Of a stretch of DNA of 64,000 nucleotides, positions 16,716 to 24,006 are shown one piece after another. Below the pieces are notes generated by a model, which made no database searches, was not told where the DNA came from, and saw only the letters and a program-made list of their open reading frames with translations. The stretch lies in contig NZ_JAHXPT010000002.1 of NCBI RefSeq assembly GCF_019431045.1, positions 1 to 64,000 of the forward strand, in the 5' to 3' direction. Each line of letters starts with the position of its first letter. The stretch's first letter is position 1. The DNA comes from Clostridium weizhouense. GTDB taxonomy: Bacteria; Bacillota; Clostridia; Clostridiales; Clostridiaceae. A program made the position numbers and the translations under genes.

Positions 16716-17061
16716 TACTCTCAACCCCAGTTTCAATAATCTTTATATCTTCCTTAGATTCCAGTATCATAAGTTCTAAATAATCATCCCATTCAATTAT
16801 TTTTTGTATAGAATAAAACTTATTTCTATACTCAATAACAACACTTTCGGTTATTTTCCCATAAATATCAGAAAAAACTCTTTTAGTACACTCAATATCA
16901 TATCCATAATCTTGTTTGCATTTCTCAGCAGAGTATGGCTGAATATCCACTAAGTAAGGTTCATTACTTGCTTTTATATAGCCATCTCTCGTTATTCCAT
17001 GTTTATCCTCATAGTCTTTATAGGTGTAAATATTAATTTCTTTATCATAAAACCAATCCAT
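16708..17061 (-). CDS. Head-tail connector (XkdH-like)
   Basis: 117 residues from the ATG at 17061, which has GGGGTGATAGC before it; the 20 upstream in-frame codons are unlikely to be translated. MDWFYDKEINIYTYKDY, VDIQPYSAEKCKQDYGYDIE and KIIEWDDYLELMI match the small minor-capsid/stopper family at this place in PBSX-like operons. Confidence 0.78.
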   Translation of the reverse strand: MDWFYDKEINIYTYKDYEDKHGITRDGYIKASNEPYLVDIQPYSAEKCKQDYGYDIECTKRVFSDIYGKITESVVIEYRNKFYSIQKIIEWDDYLELMILESKEDIKIIETGVESNG

Positions 17062-17071
17062 GCTATCACCC

Positions 17072-17401
17072 CTAATAAAACATCTTAATATATGGAACTG
17101 GTAATAATGCTTTAACATCATCAGTTATACAAAATGCTGTGTTGTCCCCATACGCAACATTTCTAGCGCCTTGACTAATCGATTTTATATTTCCTTTATT
17201 GCCACTCTTTTTATATTCATAAGCATTAGAAACAATTAAAATAATAGCCATACTGAAATTTTCTTCAATATAGCTATTATCAAAATTATCATTATTTAAA
17301 TATTTCTTTATGAGAGTTATTGCCATGCTAATATATAGTTTTAATTTAGGATCATCATTTTCTGTTTTTATTCCAAGTAATGTTTTAATATCATTTAACA
17401 T
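17072..17401 (-). CDS. Phage gp6-like head-tail connector
   Basis: 109 residues starting MLNDIKTLLGIKTENDDPKL, followed by an amphipathic helix (LYISMAITLIKKYLN) and VSNAYEYKKSGNKGNIKSISQGARNVAYG, characteristic of gp6/YqbG adaptor proteins that bind the portal ring. The ATG at 17401 has AAGGA 8 nt upstream and overlaps the preceding gene. Confidence 0.85.
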   Translation of the reverse strand: MLNDIKTLLGIKTENDDPKLKLYISMAITLIKKYLNNDNFDNSYIEENFSMAIILIVSNAYEYKKSGNKGNIKSISQGARNVAYGDNTAFCITDDVKALLPVPYIKMFY

Positions 17402-17633
17402 TATCAAGTTCCTTTAATGCAGCAACTAACTCTTCTTTTTTCATATTGGAATAGCCTTCTAATCCTTTTTCCTTTGTAATTTCTTTAAGTTTATCAACTG
17501 TCAATGCTGAATAATCAATACTTTGAACATCATTTATTTCATTAACTACTTTATAGCCTTGTGTTATTAACTTATCCTTGCTATTTTCATTATCAACTAT
17601 TTTAATAACATTTAATTTCTGCAATTTATGCAT
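17391..17633 (-). CDS. Small head protein with HeH/Rho-N-like domain
   Basis: 80 residues from the ATG at 17633 (AAAGGATG upstream). The C-terminal 40 residues, SALTVDKLKEITKEKGLEGYSNMKK..., have the LTVxELKxxAKExGIxGYSxMKKxELI pattern of HeH/SAP/Rho-N three-helix domains often encoded between capsid and connector genes. Role uncertain; possibly DNA or nucleic-acid contact, or simply head decoration. Confidence 0.75.
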   Translation of the reverse strand: MHKLQKLNVIKIVDNENSKDKLITQGYKVVNEINDVQSIDYSALTVDKLKEITKEKGLEGYSNMKKEELVAALKELDNVK

Positions 17634-17652
17634 GTTTATCATCCTTTCCACT

Positions 17653-17681
17653 AAAAAGGACCAGGCATTATACCTAATCCT
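17653..17681 (-). terminator. Terminator after the major capsid gene
   Basis: Stem AGGATTAGG / CCTGGTCCT (two G-U pairs), small loop, then TTTTTAG on the minus strand, overlapping the capsid stop codon. Confidence 0.7.
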
Positions 17682-18624
17682 AAACTAAAGCTTCTTTAAT
17701 ATTTACTCTGCAAAGCTTAAGTGCTTCATCCATAATCCATAAGTCATGGTATTTTCTATAATCAAGTTTCCATGCATCAGCATTTTGGTTAACATTAGGA
17801 TCAAAGATTCTTACTTTTTCAGTTTTATTTACTGCTATTGGTGCTGTTAAAGGAGTAATAATCCAGTTTATATTTTTAGCATTATCTGCTGCTTTAAATC
17901 CACCTATCTTTTGTCCATCTGTAACACCATCAAAGAAAGTATATGCTGTTTTCAATCTTCCACTAGGTACTTTAATTATTGGGTTTCCATCAAGACTTCT
18001 AACCTTAGTTGAAATACCACCTTTTTCAAAGTTTGTAACATCTAGATGCTTACTAATAGCTACATCTTGGTCTAATAGTGAAGCAATTGTTGCAGACATT
18101 GTTATAACTAATGGAATTTCTCCTACAACATCTTCTATAGCTGCTATATCAGCTTTTAAAAGTGCAAAAGCATTAGATGAAGTAATAACATTACCACCAG
18201 TAGCAAGTACAACTTTTGAGTCTTTTGCTGTAGTAGCTTCTATTGCTAAACTTGCAATTTTAGAATATCTGTAAGCATCAATCTCTGGAACTACCTTAGT
18301 TGCTTGGAATTGTCCCATAACATTAGTAGCATTAGCAACAAAATTAGATTCGTCAACATCTTGAGAATCTAACATAAATGATCTACCTCTATCCATTGTC
18401 ATTGTTTTTGTTTCATACTCTAAAGTTACTGCTCCATCTGTAAAACCACTAGATCTACTATAATCACCTAAACCATCCATAGAAATTTTAGGAATCTTTA
18501 CTTCCTTACCACCATTGTATTTTACTTGTCCTGCATTAGCATCCATCCAACCTGATGTAAGTTTTGCTATTGCTTGTTTATCTAAAGCTTGTTGAAATAA
18601 TGTTGCATATGCGATTTTATTCAT
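17680..18624 (-). CDS. Major capsid protein
   Basis: 314 residues, starting MNKIAYATLFQQALDKQAI. GGKEVKIPKISMDGLGDYSR and KTMTMDRGRSFMLDSQDVDESNF are typical of the HK97-fold coat proteins of SPP1/PBSX-like Firmicute phages; a late DLWIMDEALKLCRVNIKEA helix closes the protein. It follows a scaffold gene and is followed by a terminator that would favour high expression. No delta-domain or protease fusion is visible. Confidence 0.88.
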   Translation of the reverse strand: MNKIAYATLFQQALDKQAIAKLTSGWMDANAGQVKYNGGKEVKIPKISMDGLGDYSRSSGFTDGAVTLEYETKTMTMDRGRSFMLDSQDVDESNFVANATNVMGQFQATKVVPEIDAYRYSKIASLAIEATTAKDSKVVLATGGNVITSSNAFALLKADIAAIEDVVGEIPLVITMSATIASLLDQDVAISKHLDVTNFEKGGISTKVRSLDGNPIIKVPSGRLKTAYTFFDGVTDGQKIGGFKAADNAKNINWIITPLTAPIAVNKTEKVRIFDPNVNQNADAWKLDYRKYHDLWIMDEALKLCRVNIKEALV

Positions 18625-18658
18625 AATATCACTCTCCTAATTTAATTAATTTTTATTT

Positions 18659-19249
18659 TTACATCATCATTTTTGCTAAATCATCTGCTGTTAGTTCTCC
18701 TGCTCCATTTTCACCTGGCGGAGTATAAGAACCATCAGCAATTTTTTCTTTAACACCATTGCTTACCATATCATTTACATAAGTACTGAAATTGTCAATT
18801 CTAGTGTTAGTTGTTTCTTCATTATCAGTTAAGAAATAATCAATCATTTCCATTGGTATTTTCTTTTCTGCTAGTACATCTTTATACTTAGCTATAGATT
18901 CTGCTCTTTCAGCTTTTGCCTTTTGTTCATTAAATTGTTTTTCAAGTTCTTCAATTTTAATTTGTTCTGGAGTTTTCTTCTTACCAGTAGCCTTAAGAAC
19001 CTCATCATTTATAAGAGTTTGTAAATTCTTATCTTTCCAAGTTTTAATGCCATCTGTTACTCTCTTATCCCCATAAGTTTGAAGATACTTTTTACCATCA
19101 TCATTAGTTTCAACAAAGTTTTTAACATCATCTAAAGTTAAACCCTTCTCAAATAATTTAGCTAATGTACCATTCCCTTTTATAGTTTCATCTATATCAG
19201 CATCATCAGCTATATTCTTTAATAGTTCTGTTAATTCTGTTTTTTTCAT
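18659..19249 (-). CDS. Capsid scaffolding protein (DUF4355-like)
   Basis: 196 residues, strongly charged and helical. LTLDDVKNFVETNDDGKKYLQTYGDKRVTDGIKTW, then a coiled coil with EQIKIEELEKQFNEQKAKAERAE, and an acidic Gly-rich C-terminus ending DDLAKMMM. This is the DUF4355/gp20-like scaffold family encoded directly before the coat protein. Transient role in procapsid assembly. Confidence 0.85.
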   Translation of the reverse strand: MKKTELTELLKNIADDADIDETIKGNGTLAKLFEKGLTLDDVKNFVETNDDGKKYLQTYGDKRVTDGIKTWKDKNLQTLINDEVLKATGKKKTPEQIKIEELEKQFNEQKAKAERAESIAKYKDVLAEKKIPMEMIDYFLTDNEETTNTRIDNFSTYVNDMVSNGVKEKIADGSYTPPGENGAGELTADDLAKMMM

Positions 19250-19363
19250 TGTTAACTCCTTCCCTATGCAGTTTTATTGCTAACCCTGTATAGTTAAACC
19301 TTTTATTTTCCTAACAGTTTAATGCCTTGTTAAGGGCAAAATAAAAAGCCTTATTCCTAAAGC

Positions 19364-19828
19364 TTACTTAATACCTTTATATGCCGTTTGAAGTAAGAAT
19401 CCCAAATGATTCCACACTTGATTTTTTATTCTTTCCTTACATATGTCAGCGCCAATTATCTCATTATAATTCTTTGGATCTACACATGCAGAACTTTCAA
19501 CAATTGTAAAACCATTTACCAATGTTGCAATAACAATAGTAATTTTATCTTTCTTAGTAAACACTTCATAGTCAACAATAAAATCATCAACCATTTCTTG
19601 ACCTACTGAAACGCCACTAGGTAAGTTAGGATTATGATCTACTTTAAGATAAGATTTTTCAAATACATCTTTAGGTGACCATGAAATATAATCATCTGAA
19701 TACTTAACCATATACCCTTTTGTTTTTGGGTCTTCATTTTCTGGAATAGTCCACCCTTTGAATTTATTATAATCTCCTAAATTCATTTCTTTTGCTTCTA
19801 TTAATTTAGTTCCAATATACTTATTCAT
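19364..19828 (-). CDS. Gp49 family phage protein
   Basis: 154 residues with [50 protein letters not shown] and LGFLLQTA near the C-terminus, the pattern of the Gp49 family found in many Firmicute phages. Function unknown. It overlaps the Tad1-like gene by one base and the pair is located between scaffold and small head cassettes, a place where accessory genes gather. Conserved association with anti-defence genes would be an inference. Confidence 0.8.
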   Translation of the reverse strand: MNKYIGTKLIEAKEMNLGDYNKFKGWTIPENEDPKTKGYMVKYSDDYISWSPKDVFEKSYLKVDHNPNLPSGVSVGQEMVDDFIVDYEVFTKKDKITIVIATLVNGFTIVESSACVDPKNYNEIIGADICKERIKNQVWNHLGFLLQTAYKGIK

Positions 19829-20193
19829 TATTTTTCATTCCTTCCTAATACATTTCTTTCAATTCTATCTTCTACTCTTCTATTCATCCACATTAAAGCT
19901 TCTTCAATATGAGTTAATGCACATGCATTTTCTCTACTTGAAAATGGTCCAGCTTGAAAACTCTTTAGTCTATCTCTTACAATTTCCAATAGATCAGTGT
20001 CAATTACACCATGTTGTGAGTTTTCTTCTTTTCTAGCACCTTTTTGGAATACTATCTTTTGTTCTTTAGGAACTTGTAAACCAACATCTGAAACTATTAA
20101 GTATTTATGATTAGCACCTCCAGGACCTATTTCATCAGTAGCAAATACCTTATTTAATTTTTCTCTCTTTTGAATAGTGTTTAGTTCTTTCAT
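19828..20193 (-). CDS. Tad1/Acb2-hairpin protein, putative anti-Thoeris/anti-CBASS sponge
   Basis: 121 residues. An N-terminal beta part ([18 protein letters not shown]..., then [14 protein letters not shown]) is followed by [18 protein letters not shown] and [19 protein letters not shown], the helical hairpin shared by Tad1 and Acb2. Known Tad1 proteins of clostridial prophages and other phages bind gcADPR signals made by Thoeris TIR proteins, and related proteins bind CBASS cyclic nucleotides. Residue-level ligand contacts were not checked. RBS AGGAGG precedes the ATG. Located in the late region next to the capsid genes. Confidence 0.78.
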   Translation of the reverse strand: MKELNTIQKREKLNKVFATDEIGPGGANHKYLIVSDVGLQVPKEQKIVFQKGARKEENSQHGVIDTDLLEIVRDRLKSFQAGPFSSRENACALTHIEEALMWMNRRVEDRIERNVLGRNEK

Positions 20194-20210
20194 CTTTCAA
20201 TTCCTCCTAA

Positions 20211-20239
20211 AATAAAAATAAGCCTATAATGTTAGACTT
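20211..20239 (-). terminator. Terminator after 20245-20556 gene
   Basis: Minus strand AAGTCTA / TAGGCTT stem with short loop followed by ATTTTTATTTT. Directly downstream of the small gene's stop. Confidence 0.65.
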
Positions 20240-20244
20240 AAATA

Positions 20245-20556
20245 TTAGATCACCATATTCCTTTCTTTGTTAAAAGCTTTAAGTTTTTCTGTTAATCCTT
20301 TCATAACTTCATCTATATCTACGTGTAAATTAACATTTAGACTTATATTAAAATCCTGTTCTTTAGTTGATTTATTGTCATTATTAATAATTTTAACTTC
20401 TGCAACCTCTGAAAGATTTATTATTGTATTATTATCTAAAATCATAAGTCCATCATAATTTAAATGTAATTGTACATAAACGTCTTGTATATCTTTAGCT
20501 TTATCCATTTCTTGAATATATACATTTCCACTTTTCATTAATATTTCTACTTTCAT
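20245..20556 (-). CDS. Unknown phage protein, 103 aa
   Basis: 103 residues from the ATG at 20556, with AAGGAGAT upstream. MKVEILMKSGNVYIQEMDKAKD followed by NTIINLSEVAEVKIINN suggests a small beta domain; residues about 70-100 (NLHVDIDEVMKGLTEKLKAFNKE) a helix. Flanked on both sides by intrinsic terminators, so probably an independently regulated insert in the head operon. No known family recognised. Confidence 0.6.
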   Translation of the reverse strand: MKVEILMKSGNVYIQEMDKAKDIQDVYVQLHLNYDGLMILDNNTIINLSEVAEVKIINNDNKSTKEQDFNISLNVNLHVDIDEVMKGLTEKLKAFNKERNMVI

Positions 20557-20582
20557 AGCATATCTCCTTAAATTTTTGCATA

Positions 20583-20611
20583 ATAAAAGCACTTACTATC
20601 TAAGTAAATGC
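20583..20611 (-). terminator. Terminator after 20617-20886 gene
   Basis: Stem GCATTTACTTA / TAGTAAGTGC on the minus strand, followed by TTTTATTAT. The sequence resembles the terminators at 20919 and 26551, all built on an AGCACTTACT core. Confidence 0.7.
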
Positions 20612-20616
20612 TAAAT

Positions 20617-20886
20617 TTATATAATATGTTCTTTTGATAATTCAAAAAGCGTAACCAACATATCTATTGGTGTATTTGCTGGAATAACTAGACATTTTTC
20701 GCCATCATAATCCCTATAACCTTCTTTTGATGAATGATATGTTATTTTACATTCTGAATAATGACCTATAGGTATTAACTCAATACTTTCAATATATACC
20801 TTTTCTATTTTAGTACCTAAATATTTTTGTATATCTTGAAATGTATTTCCCTTCAATAAATCATATATAGTTTTAAAATTCTCCAT
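20617..20886 (-). CDS. Unknown protein, 89 aa, with own promoter and terminator
   Basis: Starts MENFKTIYDLLKGNTFQDIQ with GAGGTGG upstream. Mixed alpha/beta, with a central KITYHSSKEGYRDYDGEKC segment and hydrophobic C-terminus. Lies two genes after the toxin-bearing head protein. It has an extended -10 promoter and is bounded by terminators. It may be a second immunity or moron gene; nothing in the sequence proves this. Confidence 0.6.
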   Translation of the reverse strand: MENFKTIYDLLKGNTFQDIQKYLGTKIEKVYIESIELIPIGHYSECKITYHSSKEGYRDYDGEKCLVIPANTPIDMLVTLFELSKEHII

Positions 20887-20904
20887 ATAACCACCTCTAA
20901 ATAA

Positions 20905-20913
20905 ATTATATCA
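20905..20913 (-). promoter_or_regulatory. Extended -10 promoter for the 89-aa gene
   Basis: Minus strand TGATATAAT, an extended -10 (TGnTATAAT) just after the upstream terminator. The -35 region has no consensus match. Confidence 0.5.
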
Positions 20914-20918
20914 TAATA

Positions 20919-20953
20919 CAAAAGCACCTACTCATTTTTCTAAGTAAGTGCTT
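20919..20953 (-). terminator. Terminator after putative immunity gene
   Basis: Long stem AAGCACTTACTTA / TGAGTAGGTGCTT with a GAAAAA loop and TTGT tail on the minus strand; overlaps the stop codon of the gene at 20952. Confidence 0.7.
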
Positions 20954-21266
20954 ATTCTTCTATTGCATCTTTAGCCCATTGAATATCTTGTTTTATATCT
21001 ATATTGGGATATTTTTTTTCAAGTTCTTCAAGAATTTTTATAAATTCATCACTTTTAAAATTATATGATATATCCTCAAAATATCCAGCCATATACCATA
21101 TTTGATGTTCAGTACATTTATTAAAAAATTCTTTTGTTTTTTTCAAATCCTCACTAAGCATATTTACAATCTCATTCCAATATTCATCAAGATTAGGAGA
21201 TGCACCATGTTGATTCATAGCCTCTATATATTCTAAATTACTAAATATTTTATTTTCATCGATCAT
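20952..21266 (-). CDS. Putative immunity protein for MuF-EndoU toxin
   Basis: 104 residues, acidic and all-helical (LEYIEAMNQHGA, EYWNEIVNMLSED, IWYMAGYFEDISYNFKS, DIKQDIQWAKDAIEE). It starts 3 bp after the stop of the MuF-EndoU gene with AGGAAGTG as RBS, so toxin and immunity are translated as a pair. Small acidic proteins directly after MuF polymorphic toxins are known to neutralise them. A terminator follows. Toxin neutralisation is inferred from position, size and charge. Confidence 0.65.
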   Translation of the reverse strand: MIDENKIFSNLEYIEAMNQHGASPNLDEYWNEIVNMLSEDLKKTKEFFNKCTEHQIWYMAGYFEDISYNFKSDEFIKILEELEKKYPNIDIKQDIQWAKDAIEE

Positions 21267-21269
21267 ACC

Positions 21270-22670
21270 TTATTCACTTCCTAACATTCTTTGACTCTCA
21301 TCTGGGAAAATTGTTGTTATTTTTTTTAATGTACAATCATAACAAACTCCAACTGTAACATTATTATAATTTGCAAATTTAAATATACTTATGACATTTT
21401 CATTAAATTTATTATGCTGTAATATATATTTCTTTTTATCTTTTAAATTTGCTACATACTCAGCAGCTTTTTGAATATCTTTATCTGTCCAATTTTCTGG
21501 GAACCAAGCTTGACCTGTACCAGTCTGTTTAGCATTTAATTTATGATTTGGGACATTACCAACTCTAACACCATTAGCATATTCTTTTACAATATTATAC
21601 TCTATTTTTTTATCAATTAAAAGTTCAATCGATTTTTGACTATGACCTCCACTTTTTAATCGTATTTCTCCAGGTTTTATTTTTTTAGGATTCTTTGGAT
21701 TAGTAAAATCACCTTCATAAACATGTTTGAGTGTTTTTTCTGGAATATTTAATAATTTATTATCATTGTCTAATCCATTATTATAATTAATCATCCACTC
21801 TTCATAAGATTGCCAATTAATCTTTTCCTTAGTCTCGTTATCAAGTCGCATTTTAGGTCGCCAATCAGAATTAGGTATATTTACATAAGTGCATCTGCAA
21901 AAACAATGCTGAGGTAATGAGATAGGCTTTTTATGGATAGGATAATCTTTGCCATCATATTGTCTACAATCAGCACAAGTATTTCCACATAAAGTAGCCA
22001 TGTAAAGCACATATTTTACATTGTGGTCCTCTCTCCAAACATCATTAATAGATTCTTGTACCCTAGCAACATTATCCTGCACTAACCTTTTAGTATTATA
22101 TGCATTAGAATTGCATTTTTTCTTAATTTTAGCTTCAATTTCATTAACACTAGTTTTTCCATCAAGAAAATTATTAATTTCTAATTGCAAATCTTTTTGA
22201 AGATCATTTTTATTATCCCATAACCTGTCACTCCATAACTTATTATCCACTTTAGTATTAATTACATTATTTAAAGTTACATCGTCTACAGGCTTAATAT
22301 CCCAACTAGTGTTCATTCCTATATCATGCAAATAGTTGTTAATATTATATTTTTCTTTGCCAGTAGATTTTAAGAGTTTATCAGTTAAATTAGTTTCATC
22401 AATAAGCTCATTCTGAATTTTATCTCTAATAAATTTACTTAGCTTTTCTTTTAATTTTTGCTTTTCAATGCTTCCAATAGATAATGTACTATCAGTAATG
22501 GTATAAGACAGCATTATTTTAGCTATTTCATTTAAAATATCATCCCTATTACTTTTCTGCTGCTTATATGGTTCCTGGAGCTCTTCATCAACTTTATCAT
22601 ATAACTTTTCTGCAAACTCTAATTGCTTATCAATATAAAGTTGTTGTTCTTTAGTAAGTTTCTTACTCAT
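21270..22670 (-). CDS. MuF minor head protein with C-terminal EndoU-type RNase domain
   Basis: 466 residues from the ATG at 22670 (ATGAGTAA overlaps the portal stop). Residues about 1-260 are a MuF/SPP1 gp7-like head morphogenesis domain, with Cys pairs CGNTCADC (228-235) and HCFCRC (255-260). Residues about 325-465 resemble bacterial EndoU nucleases: SGGHSQKS (GGH at 341-343), His about 376, GTGQAWFPENW, and a late TTIFPD. This is the architecture of MuF polymorphic toxins of temperate phages, in which a toxin is delivered or released with the virion. The immunity candidate is immediately downstream. Confidence 0.82.
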   Translation of the reverse strand: MSKKLTKEQQLYIDKQLEFAEKLYDKVDEELQEPYKQQKSNRDDILNEIAKIMLSYTITDSTLSIGSIEKQKLKEKLSKFIRDKIQNELIDETNLTDKLLKSTGKEKYNINNYLHDIGMNTSWDIKPVDDVTLNNVINTKVDNKLWSDRLWDNKNDLQKDLQLEINNFLDGKTSVNEIEAKIKKKCNSNAYNTKRLVQDNVARVQESINDVWREDHNVKYVLYMATLCGNTCADCRQYDGKDYPIHKKPISLPQHCFCRCTYVNIPNSDWRPKMRLDNETKEKINWQSYEEWMINYNNGLDNDNKLLNIPEKTLKHVYEGDFTNPKNPKKIKPGEIRLKSGGHSQKSIELLIDKKIEYNIVKEYANGVRVGNVPNHKLNAKQTGTGQAWFPENWTDKDIQKAAEYVANLKDKKKYILQHNKFNENVISIFKFANYNNVTVGVCYDCTLKKITTIFPDESQRMLGSE

Positions 22671-23991
22671 TTGCACCAACTACCTTATCAAGATCTACTT
22701 CATTTTCTGATTCTTTCTTTTTATCAGCTTCACAAAGTTCCTCTTCTCTATCTGAGTTATACATAAAGCTAAATAAGTTTCTTGATGTTTGCTTAGAAAG
22801 TATTCCTTCCGGCAATTGTGATATAATTTGTGCCATAACTAAATCATCTTGTGGGATATTTAAAGTAAACTTGGCTGATATGTCCCTATAGTCATAATCA
22901 AGATTTTCAACTTTATTAAATAGCTTAAATAAAAAATAAAGTCTACCTTGGATAATATTTTTCATACTACCCTCACTATCCTTTACTCTTTGTTCTAAGC
23001 CTATAAGTCTATTTCTAATAGCACTACCACTTAAATTACTTTGTAATTTTTCATTAGTATCAATATGATTAGATATTTCATACATATTTTTCTTAAGAGT
23101 ATTTAATGTATTTTGTACAAAAGTATCATTTATCTCTTTAGTTAAAAAATAGATTTTTCCATCTTTTTCACTTACAGATATAGCACCTTTTTCTTTTAAA
23201 TGATCAAGTTGTGTCTTTCCATGTTCATCTTTTTTAGTTGTATCAATTTGACACCCAGAAAAAATCAAATAAGCTAATCTATAGTCTGATATTTCATTTA
23301 CAATATCAGATAAATTTGTTTCAAATGCATCTTGTAAATCTTTAAGTTCATTAAATAGTGTATCTTGTTCTTTATACTGGCTTACAGTTCCTATTCTTAC
23401 TGGAACCTCTCCAAAGCTATTTATAGTTGGTTCATCAACTTTATTAAAGCTTTCATCAACATGATATATGTATTCTGGTGTATAAATATCAATGTATTGC
23501 TTAGTATCAAATTTCTTCTTATAAAATCTAAAAAACATTGATATATTTCCAAAATCATCAGCTAATACATAACCATCACGTGGATTTACAATCTTAGCAT
23601 TAAACAATAATTCATCATTCTTCTTATTGGTATAATAAAGCTCATATACACTACCAAAAGAAAGCATATCTCTAAGTAGCATTTTTTCATGGTTTTTATC
23701 CCAGTGAGCTGTTTTATTCTCTAAAAAGTCCAATTCTTCTTTATTATCAGTTTTACTTGTATAAGTGATTTTATTACTTACTAGATAAGCAACTTCTTCT
23801 TTAATAAACTTCTTAATAAAATTTGTTCTAACCTTTAGATTACTTCTTTTAGGATTATGTTTATATTCTTTATAGGCTTCTGATTTACCAGTAACACAAT
23901 AATCGTATATTTTATCATAAAGAATCTTTTTAGCTTCAAAGTCGCCTTTAATATTATTCAACAATTCAATGTTTTTTTCTATAAATCCCAA
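22663..23991 (-). CDS. Portal protein (SPP1 Gp6-like)
   Basis: 442 residues. KYDKIYDYC...Y....R, NLKVRTNFIKKFIKEEVAYLVSNKITY and a C-terminal ISNHIDTNEKLQSNLSGSAIRNRL segment are typical of SPP1-like portal proteins. Forms the dodecameric DNA channel at one capsid vertex. It follows terL by 15 bp and is coupled to the MuF gene, the classical terL-portal-MuF order. Confidence 0.88.
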   Translation of the reverse strand: MGFIEKNIELLNNIKGDFEAKKILYDKIYDYCVTGKSEAYKEYKHNPKRSNLKVRTNFIKKFIKEEVAYLVSNKITYTSKTDNKEELDFLENKTAHWDKNHEKMLLRDMLSFGSVYELYYTNKKNDELLFNAKIVNPRDGYVLADDFGNISMFFRFYKKKFDTKQYIDIYTPEYIYHVDESFNKVDEPTINSFGEVPVRIGTVSQYKEQDTLFNELKDLQDAFETNLSDIVNEISDYRLAYLIFSGCQIDTTKKDEHGKTQLDHLKEKGAISVSEKDGKIYFLTKEINDTFVQNTLNTLKKNMYEISNHIDTNEKLQSNLSGSAIRNRLIGLEQRVKDSEGSMKNIIQGRLYFLFKLFNKVENLDYDYRDISAKFTLNIPQDDLVMAQIISQLPEGILSKQTSRNLFSFMYNSDREEELCEADKKKESENEVDLDKVVGANE

Positions 23992-24006
23992 TTTACCACC
24001 ACCTTT

